The notes under the pieces: generated by a model
Told to the model about the DNA's origin: nothing
Databases searched by the model: none
What the model saw: the letters and a program-made list of their open reading frames with translations, nothing else
Source: Rs1 sp029027825
GTDB lineage: Bacteria > Pseudomonadota > Gammaproteobacteria > Pseudomonadales > Balneatricaceae
Direction: 5' to 3'
Assembly (NCBI GenBank): GCA_029027825.1
Contig: CP093399.1
Location: forward strand, 2,046,001-2,110,000
Length of the DNA stretch: 64,000 nt
Translations under genes and position numbers: made by a program
Shown: positions 17,314 through 27,073 of the stretch, piece after piece
How the letters are laid out: each line of letters starts with the position of its first letter
Numbering within the stretch: position 1 is the stretch's first letter

Positions 17314-18183
17314 TTATTCTCGAAGTACCATCTCCGCCATTTTCATAATGCTGATAAATGATTCTGCACCTGCTATAAATAAACCATTGTGGCAAAACAT
17401 GGCATCATCAATACTGATCGCTTGTTTAAATGCTTGATCAGATAAGCCGGCCCATGCTTTAGGCAAGGATTTTCGATCTTCGAATGATCCCGGTTCCACA
17501 GGGACTGTTTGCAGCATCCACTGACCAGATAGCGAGGGGTAAACCATAAATAAGGCCTCTGTCGACAAGGCGTGAACAGTTCTTTTCCACGGCGTATATT
17601 TTTCTAGCACGATCACTCTAGGATCTGCTGCGTTATCAATTGCATTAGCGACTATTGCCTTTGCACTTATCGCGCCATCTGCCGAGGCTATAAAGCGCGT
17701 TAAGATTCGCCCTGCAAAGCTAACCGCCTCATCAAAACAGCTGTCAAAGTGGCTATCTTCTTGCCAGCTGGGATTAAACATAGAAATAGTTTGGCTCAGG
17801 CTTATCCCTTGAGCGACCCCTTCTACATGACCACAATCGATCGCATCTTTTTTGTCGAATAATTCAGAATCTACGGCATTGGCCTAGGCTTGGTTTCCTG
17901 GGCATATTTCTAAGCCATATTTTTGCCAAACCAAGCCAAAGGAGGAATAGGGAATGGCGTTTTCGCGCTGACCGGCACCACCGCGCTGATGGTGGTCAAA
18001 ACGACCGGTATCCGGATCGTATTCGCCTCCAACATCAATCACGATATCGGCCTTGGCGATCAAATCTAAGTTGCGGGTGCGTATCAGTTTAAATGAAGGA
18101 AGAACACTTCTTAGTGCCGCGACACTAAAAACATCATCCGCATGAAAATTGCCATTGTGGGTTGCTACTATTATATCAGTCAT
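17314..18183 (-). pseudogene. MYG1/UPF0160 family gene with one in-frame amber stop
   Basis: MYG1-family proteins are DHH-like exonucleases/hydrolases. The N-terminal part (99 codons) has THNGNFHADDVFSVAAL, VIDVGGEYD and RFDHHQRGGAG, the His/Asp metal-binding motifs. A TAG at 17884-17886 then stops the frame after GLEICPGNQA. The same frame continues without another stop for 190 codons and remains family-like: AVDSELFDKKDAIDCG, then SFAGRILTRF, KYTPWKR and EALFMVYPS. No length change is needed, so a single base substitution explains it. Either the gene is freshly inactivated, or the stop is read through, or a sequencing error is present. The combined length (289 codons plus the stop) fits the family. 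Confidence 0.85.
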
Positions 18184-18654
18184 TGATTCTGTCTTTAATT
18201 AAGAGGAAAAGGAGACCTCTGCATAACGTTGCGAGTGAAGAGAAGACAAGGCAAAAATCGGCGAGATAGCGGATTCAGTGTGCCCCTGTTTATGGGTATT
18301 ACTGGTGTAAATGAGCATATTGAGCCGGTTTTTAACGCCGTATTATCGAGCGCAGCAGTTATGCAGAGGTCTCATGAGATAGTTTATCCTATCCCGCTCT
18401 TTTGGCAATAATTTTTTCGGAAGAAAACCATAACTTTATCACCAACATCGAATATCCCTACAGAGCTGACATCTAGTAGTTTGTCCGGATAATTTTCAGC
18501 CTCAAACAGCCTTGCTCTCGCTTCGATCGCTACCCTCGATCAGGCTCTTGGGCATTGGACTCCGGTTATGCAGCGGTATCAACTAGTAAAAGTTACTTGA
18601 TAAATGTACACTTATCAAAAATTCTAGTTACCCCTCCTTTTAAAGCGAATAGAA
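18184..18654. other. Gene-free interval with a complete family B element
   Basis: About 470 bp between divergent genes. It holds the family B copy at 18212-18373. The rest is AT-rich with no identifiable gene. Confidence 0.45.
18212..18373 (+). repeat. Family B MITE-like element, complete copy
   Basis: 162 bp with perfect 16-bp terminal inverted repeats GAGACCTCTGCATAAC and GTTATGCAGAGGTCTC. It encodes no transposase. The ends recall those of IS5-type elements, from memory and not checked. No clear target duplication was seen. Confidence 0.85.
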
Positions 18655-18912
18655 ATGCCCAATAAATTTAATCCAGATTGCTGTGATCACGGCGGCAAGC
18701 GCAGCGGTTGCGGTCGCAAGCCCGGTGTAAAAACTCAGCCAATCCGTCTGCCTGCATGGCTGCTTGAACAATTGAGTAAACAGGGAGATCCCAGAGCGCT
18801 GATTATCGACGCCTGCCTTGCCCTACATCCATCGATCAGCCATCCAACTAATAAGCATTCGCCTAATAAGCATTCGTCTATAAATAATGAGAGTTTGGAC
18901 AGTAATGACTAA
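18655..18912 (+). CDS. Small basic protein with Cys-rich N-terminus
   Basis: An 85-residue protein I do not recognise by name. Residues 8-25 hold CCDHGGKRSGCGRKPG, a GGxRxGxGRKPG-type basic motif seen at the start of various small phage or plasmid proteins, with three Cys and a His that could bind metal. Residues 30-60 (IRLPAWLLEQLSKQGDPRALIIDACL) look like a short ribbon-helix-helix segment. The tail is Asn/Ser/His-rich. Its end overlaps the ABC exporter start by 8 bp, so the two are translationally coupled. It may be a regulator of the exporter; this is inference. Confidence 0.55.
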   Translation: MPNKFNPDCCDHGGKRSGCGRKPGVKTQPIRLPAWLLEQLSKQGDPRALIIDACLALHPSISHPTNKHSPNKHSSINNESLDSND

Positions 18913-20680
18913 ATCAAAATTTATAATTCACTATTTGATGTTGAACAAATATTCCTATCTGCTGGCGATTGTTTGTATTTTTGTAGTCAATTTCCTGCAG
19001 GTAGAAATTCCGCGCTACATCCAGCTTGCCGTTGATTTACTCAATCAATCAACAATCGAGTCGAAAGCAACTCTACTGGACAACGTGCAGTGGGTGATTG
19101 CGCTATCGGTGATCATGGTGGTGGTCCGTATTCTGTCGCGAATGTACTCATTAAATCCTGGGCGAATTACCGAAGCTGCTTTAAAAAATGATGTTTTTCA
19201 CCGTTTGAATCGTCTGCCTGCCACTTTTCATCAGCGATATGCCTCTGGCAAACTTATCTCTATTATTAATAATGACCTCACCGGCATTCGCCTGTTTTAT
19301 GGCATTGGTTTTTTACAATTATTTAATATTCTATTTGCCCTGACACTGACCCCGATTTGGATGTGGAGAATCTCTCCGCAGCTAACTATCTACTGCGTCG
19401 TGCCGATCGTCGTTGCCTCAATAATTTTCTGGCTTGGTTTTAGGAAGTTGCGCGCCTTACAAGCACAGCGTTTGATCTGTTTACAAGATTTGTCCGAGCA
19501 GTTGATGAACTATCTATCGGGCATCGACTTGATTAAAAATCAGCAAATGGGTGCATGGGCCACCAGCGAAGTAAATAAAGTAAATCAGCAACTATTTGAT
19601 TGCACGATGAAAATCGTAAAAATCCAAACCTTCTTTATGCCTATTTTAGATTACGCCAACCACTTTATGAAAGTGCTGATTTTAGGGCTCGGCGGTTACT
19701 ATCTTTTACAGTCGCAGCTGACAATTGGCGAGATCACCGCGTTTTTGTCCTACTCGGTACTATTGGCGCTGCCACTGATGCACTTAGGGCGAATTGCCAC
19801 CGTCTATCAAATGGGCATGATCAGTATTGATAGCGTGCAGAGTATTCTCAATAGCGAAATACCCAGCACCGATATGCTGCGTATGGACGACACTGAAAAA
19901 TCTGGCTTACGAGGATCAACCTTGTCGGTGAAAAACCTCAGTTACCGCTACCCAAGTGACAAGCATGAACCGGGTGAACTGGTGCTAAAAAATCTAAACT
20001 TTTCGATCAAAGCTGGCGAAAAAGTAGGCGTTTTGGGCAGTATTGGTTCGGGCAAAAGCACCTTAGTTAATTGTTTAAATCATCACTTATCCATTGCCGC
20101 GGGACAAATTTTTTGGGGTAACCAAGACATTAGCCTAATATCACGTAAAGATTGGCGCAGCTTTGTGCGCACTATTACCCAAGAGCCTTTCCTGTTTTCC
20201 GCGACCCTTGCTGAAAACATTAAATTTGGCGCCCAACAACCGGGCCAACACACTACTGATCTCGACGTAGATCAAGTGCTGAAGCTCAGTCAATTAAGTG
20301 CAGATGTGCGACGTTTTAGCGCTGGTGACCAAACGCTCGTCGGTGAAAAGGGCATCATGCTCTCGGGGGGGCAAAAGCAACGTCTAAGTATCGCCCGTGC
20401 CCTACTGACGCCCTGCGACCTGATCATTATGGACAATGTATTATCGGCGGTGGATTACGACACTGAGCGATCGATTCTAAAAGGAGTATTCAAACGTATG
20501 CATGGGCAGAGTTTGCTGGTGGTCTCGCATCGCGTTAGCGCACTAGAATACATGGACAATATTTTGGTCTTACAAGAGGGCCAAATAGTCGCACGTGGCA
20601 CGCACGATCAACTGCTGAAGTCATCCAGCTATTACCGCGAGACCTGGGAATTACAGCGACATGAGGAGAGTGCCGCATGA
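18905..20680 (+). CDS. ABC exporter half-transporter with degenerate ATP site (MdlA-like)
   Basis: A 591-residue inner-membrane half-transporter: an N-terminal six-helix exporter domain (about 5-300) and a C-terminal nucleotide-binding domain (about 325-585). Walker A is GSIGSGKST, the signature LSGGQKQR is intact, but Walker B reads LIIMDNVLSAVD with Asn where the catalytic Glu belongs. This is expected for the non-consensus half of a heterodimeric exporter. The ATG at 18905 overlaps the upstream small gene; an ATG six codons earlier is possible. It overlaps its partner by 4 bp. It resembles MdlA-type multidrug or lipid exporters; substrate unknown. Confidence 0.87.
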   Translation: MTKSKFIIHYLMLNKYSYLLAIVCIFVVNFLQVEIPRYIQLAVDLLNQSTIESKATLLDNVQWVIALSVIMVVVRILSRMYSLNPGRITEAALKNDVFHRLNRLPATFHQRYASGKLISIINNDLTGIRLFYGIGFLQLFNILFALTLTPIWMWRISPQLTIYCVVPIVVASIIFWLGFRKLRALQAQRLICLQDLSEQLMNYLSGIDLIKNQQMGAWATSEVNKVNQQLFDCTMKIVKIQTFFMPILDYANHFMKVLILGLGGYYLLQSQLTIGEITAFLSYSVLLALPLMHLGRIATVYQMGMISIDSVQSILNSEIPSTDMLRMDDTEKSGLRGSTLSVKNLSYRYPSDKHEPGELVLKNLNFSIKAGEKVGVLGSIGSGKSTLVNCLNHHLSIAAGQIFWGNQDISLISRKDWRSFVRTITQEPFLFSATLAENIKFGAQQPGQHTTDLDVDQVLKLSQLSADVRRFSAGDQTLVGEKGIMLSGGQKQRLSIARALLTPCDLIIMDNVLSAVDYDTERSILKGVFKRMHGQSLLVVSHRVSALEYMDNILVLQEGQIVARGTHDQLLKSSSYYRETWELQRHEESAA

Positions 20681-22470
20681 TTAAAGCTGTTGATTTACAA
20701 TACCTCAAACATTTCTTTCACTATGCAGCGCGCTACAAAAAAATCGCCGTGCTTGGTTTACTGATGATGCCGATATCAGTGCTGGCCAACTTGTTATTTC
20801 CCTGGCTGGTTATACAAGTGATTGATGACCATCTCACACCCGGTAAATACGATGGCCTCATGCTGCTGATTGGTGTGATGTTGGTCGTCTTAATCGTCAA
20901 TTACACTGCCGATGCACTCTACACCTACTGTTTACGCATAACGGGGCAGAAGGCTCTTTTTGATATTCGGATCGCCTTATTTGAGCGCATTCTAAAGCTG
21001 CCCAGAAGCTACTATGACAAAACCCCCACCGGCGTGACGCTGTCGCGATTAACCAGCGATTTAGAAGTGATTGGTGATTCGTTTGTGCTCGGTGTGCTGA
21101 GTTTAGTGAAAGACTCAATCAATACCCTGGCGGTGCTGATATTTATGTTTTTCATCAACTGGCAATTAGCCTTATTAGTGTTGCTGGTGTTCCCGCCAGT
21201 GCTGATGCTGACCCAATATGTGCGCAATCGCCTGCGGAAAATGTATACCATCACCCGCTCATCTCTGGCCAAAAGCACCGGCTTTTTACAAGAGTGTTTG
21301 CTGGGCGTAAAGACCGTGCAACTATATGGCGCCGAGGCAGAGGTAGAAGCTAAGTATCATCACTACACCGAAGATTTCTTGCGCGCGCAATTAAAAACCA
21401 ACAAATATGATGCCAGCTTATTTTCAGTGATCACCGGGATTACCTCCATCACCATCGGACTAATTATTTGGTATGGCTCCGGTAAAGTACTGGCCGGTTT
21501 CGTCAGCCTTGGCGTATTGATAGCCTTCATCAACACCTTGGAAAAAGTGTTTGTACCGCTGCGCGACTTCACCTCACAAATTGCCTCCATACAGCGCTCT
21601 TTTGCCGCCTTTGAACACATTGAAGAACTGTTTGTAGAAGACCTTGAAGAGCAAGGACGAACTCTTTTACCCGCTGAGTCGCTTGTAGACCAACTGGCTA
21701 ATTTCAAAACTCTGGAGTTCAAAAATGTGCGTTTTCGCTATAACAGCACCGGCCCCTACGTTTTGGATGATGTATCCTTCACCCTCAGCCAAGGTCAACA
21801 ATTGGCCTTGGTGGGTACTACCGGCTCAGGCAAGTCGACGATCATTCGCCTCATCAATAAAACCTACATGGACTACCAAGGCAGCATTCTGCTGAACGGC
21901 ATTGAACTATCCAGCATCCCCAAGGATTCGATGTTGCACTTGTTCTCACTGATGCAGCAGGACGTGTTCTTATTTGAACAAGATATTGAGTTTAATATAT
22001 CCCTAGGCAGCGATAAAATCGCAGCGCAGGCGGTGCTCGACGCCGCCGAATATGTGTATGCTCACGACTTTATATTGGGATTAACGAATCAATACCAATT
22101 TGAACTAAAAAATAATGGCAGCAATTTGTCAGCGGGCCAAGCGCAGCTGATCTCCTTTGCACGATCCGTAGCGCAAGGCGGACAAGTAATGATGTTGGAC
22201 GAAGCCACTAGTTCAGTCGACTCCATCACCGAAAATTTAATCCAGAAAGCCATCGGACGTCTGTTTGAGGAAAAGACCGTGATCGCGATAGCTCACCGCC
22301 TGAGTACCATTCGCCACTCCGATCAAATCTTGGTACTCAATCAAGGTAAGATTGTCGAGCGAGGTAGCCATCAGGTCTTACTGGCAATGGATGGCGTTTA
22401 TGCGAGTTTACTGACGGATAAAGATAATATTGAGGACGATGAAGGATTGCTTAAGGCTGATACGGCATAA
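20677..22470 (+). CDS. ABC exporter half-transporter, catalytic partner (MdlB-like)
   Basis: A 597-residue half-transporter forming a heterodimer with the preceding protein. The exporter domain spans about 15-320. The nucleotide-binding domain has Walker A GTTGSGKST, the signature LSAGQAQL (a weakened form of LSGGQ) and an intact Walker B VMMLDEATSSVD with catalytic Glu, then the switch His in IAHRLST. So each protein supplies what the other lacks: this one the catalytic Glu, the partner the canonical signature. It starts inside the previous stop (ATGA overlap). A strong terminator follows at 22496. Confidence 0.88.
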   Translation: MIKAVDLQYLKHFFHYAARYKKIAVLGLLMMPISVLANLLFPWLVIQVIDDHLTPGKYDGLMLLIGVMLVVLIVNYTADALYTYCLRITGQKALFDIRIALFERILKLPRSYYDKTPTGVTLSRLTSDLEVIGDSFVLGVLSLVKDSINTLAVLIFMFFINWQLALLVLLVFPPVLMLTQYVRNRLRKMYTITRSSLAKSTGFLQECLLGVKTVQLYGAEAEVEAKYHHYTEDFLRAQLKTNKYDASLFSVITGITSITIGLIIWYGSGKVLAGFVSLGVLIAFINTLEKVFVPLRDFTSQIASIQRSFAAFEHIEELFVEDLEEQGRTLLPAESLVDQLANFKTLEFKNVRFRYNSTGPYVLDDVSFTLSQGQQLALVGTTGSGKSTIIRLINKTYMDYQGSILLNGIELSSIPKDSMLHLFSLMQQDVFLFEQDIEFNISLGSDKIAAQAVLDAAEYVYAHDFILGLTNQYQFELKNNGSNLSAGQAQLISFARSVAQGGQVMMLDEATSSVDSITENLIQKAIGRLFEEKTVIAIAHRLSTIRHSDQILVLNQGKIVERGSHQVLLAMDGVYASLLTDKDNIEDDEGLLKADTA

Positions 22471-23045
22471 GTCTGCTTAACGTGATAAACCCAATCCCCA
22501 TTGTCATTTACCTAATATTGACAATGGGGCCATCGTTTTTAAAGAGTAATAACGACACGTTTTCAACCTGAACAGCCTAATTTATAACCTTTAATAATGA
22601 TATTTTGGATTGCTAATACCGGAATTTCAGCAGAAAACGTGCTGATCACTAGCACCAGCCATATGGCCACCAGCTCAAGACTAGCTGCTCTGAAATTCTT
22701 TTAAACATCAGCAAATTCTGCTTTTTGCCCTGCCGTTACCGCCCCCCATAAGAGTAACTTAAAAACACACATCATCTATCAAAACCTGCTCTCACCGGAT
22801 CTCACTAAAGCTAATAAGTGTGTTTCAACATTCATCATTAACGATAAATAAATAGATTAAAAATCCATAATCATTAAATTACGAACTATCAATAAATTAA
22901 TAATGAGTTAATAAAAAAATTATTGGTAGTGATAGTAAATTCCTATTTTTTGTGTCAGGATTATTTTAACTTCTTTTATATCAATTCGTTATTAATGTAT
23001 TTAAGAATATTTTAGTCTGACTTCCTTATCTAGAGGTTTTTAAGA
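22471..23045. other. Spacer with terminator and AT-rich upstream region
   Basis: 575 bp holding the exporter terminator at 22496-22540. The very AT-rich stretch from about 22840 presumably carries the promoter of the next operon. No other gene or repeat was recognised. Confidence 0.45.
22496..22540 (+). terminator. Rho-independent terminator of the ABC exporter operon
   Basis: Perfect 10-bp arms CCCCATTGTC (22496-22505) and GACAATGGGG (22520-22529) with a 14-nt loop, followed by CCATCGTTTTT. Confidence 0.8.
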
Positions 23046-23870
23046 GTGAATTTTATTTACCACAAAATTTCCCCGATAGAAATTTTTTATCTTGTATTGA
23101 TGCTCTCGCTTACCGCTAGTACTGTTGCTGTTGCTGACTTAAGTGACCAGGCACAGGTAATACAGAAGATTAAAAACTTAAACTGGATCACAGAAGAGTA
23201 TCCGCCGTATAATTACGTCGATCCAAAAACCGCTAAAATCACAGGTTTCTCGGTAGAACTTTTACTGCAAATTTTTGCTAAACTTGAGATTTCAAGCCAA
23301 GACCTAAATTTGACGGTAAACCCTTGGGCGCGTGGCTATCACAAGGTTATGCACGAGCCTGGGACCGCTTTATTTTCAACAACTTATGCAGAAAACCGGC
23401 TGGAAAAAATGAAATTTATCGGGCCGATAGCACCGCATATCGTTGCCGTTATAGCCGCTAAATCTAGCCAATTATTGATCAGCTCCCCCATAGAGTTAAA
23501 TAGACTTAAAATAGGTGTGGTGAGAGATGATATAGGAGAACAATTATTAATTGAACAGGGGGTCAAAGCAGCATCCTTGGATAGATTAAACTCTGGTTTA
23601 AGCATGGTTAAGAAGCTCGCCTCGGGTAGAATTGATGCCGTGGGCTATTCACACGCTACGACACTGCTTTTATTTAGAACGGCAAATATTAACCCTGATG
23701 ATTTTGAAATTATTCATATTTTGAAACGTTCAGCGATGGGCTATACCTTCCACAATTCAACGGATGTGAAGGTGCTTGCAACCATTAGCAAGGTTTTGGA
23801 TGAGTTATCGATGGATGGCACCTTAGTCGAACTTCAAGCTAAATACGGCCTAGAACCAGTGCATGAATAA
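23046..23870 (+). CDS. Periplasmic solute-binding protein coupled to a c-di-GMP enzyme
   Basis: A 274-residue SBP_bac_3-type periplasmic protein. A signal peptide (hydrophobic EIFYLVLMLSLTASTVAVA) cleaves near residue 30. The mature part has WITEEYPPYNYVDPKTAKIT and GFSVELLLQIF, features of amino-acid binders. The RLEKMKFIGPI region resembles the branch common in gammaproteobacterial proteins that sit beside signalling enzymes rather than transporters. The start is GTG behind AGAGG. No permease or ATPase is near. Instead the stop overlaps a GGDEF-EAL gene by 8 bp, so it probably senses a ligand for that protein. Confidence 0.82.
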   Translation: MNFIYHKISPIEIFYLVLMLSLTASTVAVADLSDQAQVIQKIKNLNWITEEYPPYNYVDPKTAKITGFSVELLLQIFAKLEISSQDLNLTVNPWARGYHKVMHEPGTALFSTTYAENRLEKMKFIGPIAPHIVAVIAAKSSQLLISSPIELNRLKIGVVRDDIGEQLLIEQGVKAASLDRLNSGLSMVKKLASGRIDAVGYSHATTLLLFRTANINPDDFEIIHILKRSAMGYTFHNSTDVKVLATISKVLDELSMDGTLVELQAKYGLEPVHE

Positions 23871-26040
23871 ATTTAAAGACGGTATTGGCCTGCGCCTGCT
23901 GCGCTATGTGTTTGGATGTTATCTAATCGTTACCATACTGGTGACTAGTGCGCAGCTAGTATCTGAATACAGCCGCGCAAAAAGTAATATTTTTAGTCAA
24001 ACCTATGAGCTCGAAGCGTCATTCAAAGACAGCCTTGTTAGTTCTATGTGGTCATTCGACACTCCGCAACTCGAAGTAACACTGGCTGGGATAACGAAAA
24101 TTGATACCGTAGCCGGTATCAAAATCATGACCGAAAACAACCAAACGCTCGCCTCAAGTGGAGATGTGGTCACCGCAGACAGTCGAATTTTATCCAGCAC
24201 AGATTTGTTAGCGGCAGGGATTAAAAAAATCGAATTGATTCAAGCGGATTCTTCGAAACATCAAACTCTCTTTGAATACAAGTTTCCCTTAAAACACCGC
24301 GAGAGCAACAGCGATCCATTAAAGTTAATTGGCTACGGTTATATTTACACCGATGCCAATACTATAATTGATCGCGTTAAATTCAGCTTTATACTCATAA
24401 TAATCAACTCTCTAATCAAGACTGCTGCACTGTGGTTGTTATTTTTGTACTTTGTTAACCGGTTCATTGCCAAACCATTAGCGGCACTGGCCAATGCTGC
24501 CGAGGCTTTAAACCCAGATAAGCTCGAGACACTTAGTAGCTCGAAAGAGCTCGACAATGTAGTCAAAACCAAGCATAACGACGAGCTCTATTTACTCGCC
24601 ACTAACTTTGACCAGATGCGCATCGCGGTTCTTGATAAAATGGCAGTCATTGAATCTCAAAAGTGTCAGCTCGAAGAACGTGTGCTAGCGCGAACAATGT
24701 CACTTTCAGAAGCCAACGATGAACTCAGACATTTAGCATTACATGATGCTTTGACCGCCCTACCCAACCGAACGCACATTAAAGATCGCCTTGATAAGTT
24801 TTTTAAAGTTGGCCAGCGTAACAACACGCGATTTATTGTTGCGAGCATCGACCTCTCTGATTTCAAGAGCATCAATGATAATTATGGCCACCAAATAGGT
24901 GATTTGATACTGATCGAAGTGGCTAGACGACTCGCTAATGCTTTTCGCCAAACCGATACTGTCGCGCGCATGGGGGGCGATGAGTTTTACGCTTTATTAG
25001 CCCTAGAGCACGATGATAATAGTGATATCGAGCGCTTAGTTCAGAAATTCATCAAGGCACTAGAAAAACCAATCCACTGCGACGGCGAAAATATTCCAGG
25101 CATCCTGATCAGTGCAAATATTGGCACCGCTATCTATCCGCTACATGGAGAAGACTCAGCAGCATTGATTAAAAATGCCGATATGGCAATGTACCATGCA
25201 AAAAACTCTGGCATTTCGCACTTGCTCTACAGCGCTAAAGAAGATCTTCGGTTAAGACGAGAATCTCAATTAGCTCAAGATTTAAACATAGCGATACAAA
25301 ACAATGAATTATTCTTAGTCTACCAACCGATATTACACCTAGCATCTAGTCGAATTACTAAGATAGAAGTGTTGGTCCGCTGGCAACATCCGACGCTTGG
25401 GCTAATCTCACCTGTTGAATTCATCCCCATTTGCGAGCGAACGGGTTACATTCATCAATTAACCCAATGGGTTTTTCAGCAAGCCTGTACACAATGCAAA
25501 CCCTATTGTGATGTTGATGAGTCGCTTTCAATATCCATCAACCTATCTGGGCGAGTATTTAGCCAGCCTCAAATCCCCCATATGCTAGAAAACATATGTA
25601 AGCGCTCGAATATGTCTCCTTTTAATATCAATCTTGAGGTGACCGAAACCACAGCGATGGAAAAGCCCGAGCAGGCGATAGAAATCATGCATCAATTAAC
25701 CAGTAAAGGTTTCAGCATCTCTATAGACGACTTCGGTACTGGCTACTCATCGCTTTCCTATCTGGTAATGCTGCCGGTCAAAGAGCTAAAAATTGATAAA
25801 AGCTTCCTACTGAGCTTAGGGAAGAATAGCGAGAAAGTGATAAAGGCGATGATTGATTTGGCACATTCGCTAGATCTAAAAGTGGTGGGTGAAGGGGTAG
25901 AAACAAAAGCACTGCTGGATATGTTAGGCGTAATGGGCTGTGATTATGCGCAAGGTTATTACATTGCTAAGCCATTATCTGCCGATGATCTCGACAGTTT
26001 CCTCTACCCACAAAGCATGCTCAAAACACAGCCAGTATAG
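23863..26040 (+). CDS. Membrane GGDEF-EAL protein (c-di-GMP turnover)
   Basis: A 725-residue inner-membrane signalling protein. One transmembrane helix near 15-35, a periplasmic sensor region (about 36-170), and a second helix (about 178-205) are followed by a HAMP-like linker (FIAKPLAALANAAEAL). The GGDEF domain (about 285-445) has intact GGDEF and an I-site RQTD exactly five residues before it. The EAL domain (about 460-715) reads EVLVRW at the signature, with Val for Ala. It keeps Asn in INLSGR, Glu in LEVTET, DDFGTG, Lys in LKIDKS, Glu in GEGVET and QGYYIAKP, so phosphodiesterase activity is plausible. Translational coupling to the upstream binding protein suggests ligand-controlled c-di-GMP output. 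Confidence 0.87.
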   Translation: MNKFKDGIGLRLLRYVFGCYLIVTILVTSAQLVSEYSRAKSNIFSQTYELEASFKDSLVSSMWSFDTPQLEVTLAGITKIDTVAGIKIMTENNQTLASSGDVVTADSRILSSTDLLAAGIKKIELIQADSSKHQTLFEYKFPLKHRESNSDPLKLIGYGYIYTDANTIIDRVKFSFILIIINSLIKTAALWLLFLYFVNRFIAKPLAALANAAEALNPDKLETLSSSKELDNVVKTKHNDELYLLATNFDQMRIAVLDKMAVIESQKCQLEERVLARTMSLSEANDELRHLALHDALTALPNRTHIKDRLDKFFKVGQRNNTRFIVASIDLSDFKSINDNYGHQIGDLILIEVARRLANAFRQTDTVARMGGDEFYALLALEHDDNSDIERLVQKFIKALEKPIHCDGENIPGILISANIGTAIYPLHGEDSAALIKNADMAMYHAKNSGISHLLYSAKEDLRLRRESQLAQDLNIAIQNNELFLVYQPILHLASSRITKIEVLVRWQHPTLGLISPVEFIPICERTGYIHQLTQWVFQQACTQCKPYCDVDESLSISINLSGRVFSQPQIPHMLENICKRSNMSPFNINLEVTETTAMEKPEQAIEIMHQLTSKGFSISIDDFGTGYSSLSYLVMLPVKELKIDKSFLLSLGKNSEKVIKAMIDLAHSLDLKVVGEGVETKALLDMLGVMGCDYAQGYYIAKPLSADDLDSFLYPQSMLKTQPV

Positions 26041-26264
26041 CTCCCCAGATTGACTGAGTCACAACCGCTATGATCGATAATTTATCTTTGCAGCGCCTAA
26101 AGCCACGTCTGCTATCCGTTATACACCGTTATTAGGTTTTCTGGCTGCGATGAGGGTATTGGATATGGGTGCATGGTTAAAGGCAAAAGAAACGCCCTGA
26201 CCCCGCTCACTCACTTTCAGATCAGCCCCTCGACGATACAAGCGGCAGATAGCGAGGTCTATTC

Positions 26265-26846
26265 TCAGTCAACCTTTGCCTTATTGTCAAACAAGCTCGC
26301 GAATTTGTTAATCTCAATCAACTCGATATTATTTTTTCTAGCATAATCTCGGGCCGTGGCTGATATATCACCCAGCGCGACATACAAATAGCCGACCGCG
26401 TCAGCTTTCTCACCCACCGCGACTAATAATTTCAAAGGCTCTATTCCGGTATTAGCCGCTTTAAGTCGTTTACAACACAACAACAGCTTTCGATTGCCAC
26501 GGCTCAGTGCCAAATCAGCGCCATTCGCTTTAAAGCTAGTAGCCTCATAGCCACTTTTTATATAGTTCGCCGCTATTTTTTCGGCGATGACCTCAGCCGG
26601 CATTTTTTGCACTTGTGCAGTGATTTCCAACAAGCGTTTTTGTGAAGGCTGCTGGAATTGCTTATAGGCTGCGTATCCACCTATCCCAAAGAATGGTAGC
26701 GCACCGGCAATACTCAGCATCACGTACTGTGCATCTGTAACAAGCAAGCTGGCCACTAGAATAAACAGCGCGACTAAAATGCTATACCACCACGAGGAGC
26801 GTAATAACAATGCGAACAACGAACCTTTAGCCATCTTTAACGCCAT
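26265..26846 (-). CDS. Membrane-anchored restriction-endonuclease-like (Mrr_cat-type) protein
   Basis: A 193-residue protein with two N-terminal hydrophobic segments (about 18-38 and 42-62) and a cytosolic domain (about 75-185). The order is a helix AEVIAEKIAANYIKSGYEAT, then FKANGADLALSRGNRKLLLCCKRL, then a strand-helix end. This resembles the PD-(D/E)XK restriction_endonuclease_like/Mrr_cat fold, with GADLAL giving the Asp and CCKRL the Lys position (usual D...QCKxW replaced). The glutamate of the motif is not evident, so catalysis is doubtful. Many bacteria carry membrane-tethered proteins of this kind of unknown role. It stands alone at the left edge of the island. Confidence 0.6.
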   Translation of the reverse strand: MALKMAKGSLFALLLRSSWWYSILVALFILVASLLVTDAQYVMLSIAGALPFFGIGGYAAYKQFQQPSQKRLLEITAQVQKMPAEVIAEKIAANYIKSGYEATSFKANGADLALSRGNRKLLLCCKRLKAANTGIEPLKLLVAVGEKADAVGYLYVALGDISATARDYARKNNIELIEINKFASLFDNKAKVD

Positions 26847-26913
26847 GATTAAATTACCTTTGATATACCGCAGCCCATGTAACGGAACTGCCGATTGAGG
26901 GGGTTAACTAATA

Positions 26914-27073
26914 CCTGAATCCGTGATTTCAAAGTGAATACAGAGTGTAAGATATTGGTTCTACAGTGGAATTGGAAAATCTTAGCTGCACCCGTAGGTT
27001 CAGTGGGTATTTTTCTAACCGCTGTAGAATCAAGAGCTTGCGCTATGTGGTGCAGTGAAGTCACTGATTCAGG
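26914..27073 (+). mobile_element. Family A MITE-like element with 5-bp target duplication
   Basis: 160 bp from CCTGAATCCGTGATTTCA to TGAAGTCACTGATTCAGG. It is flanked on both sides by TAATA, a perfect 5-bp direct repeat. This is the best-preserved insertion site of the family in the window. Confidence 0.88.
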
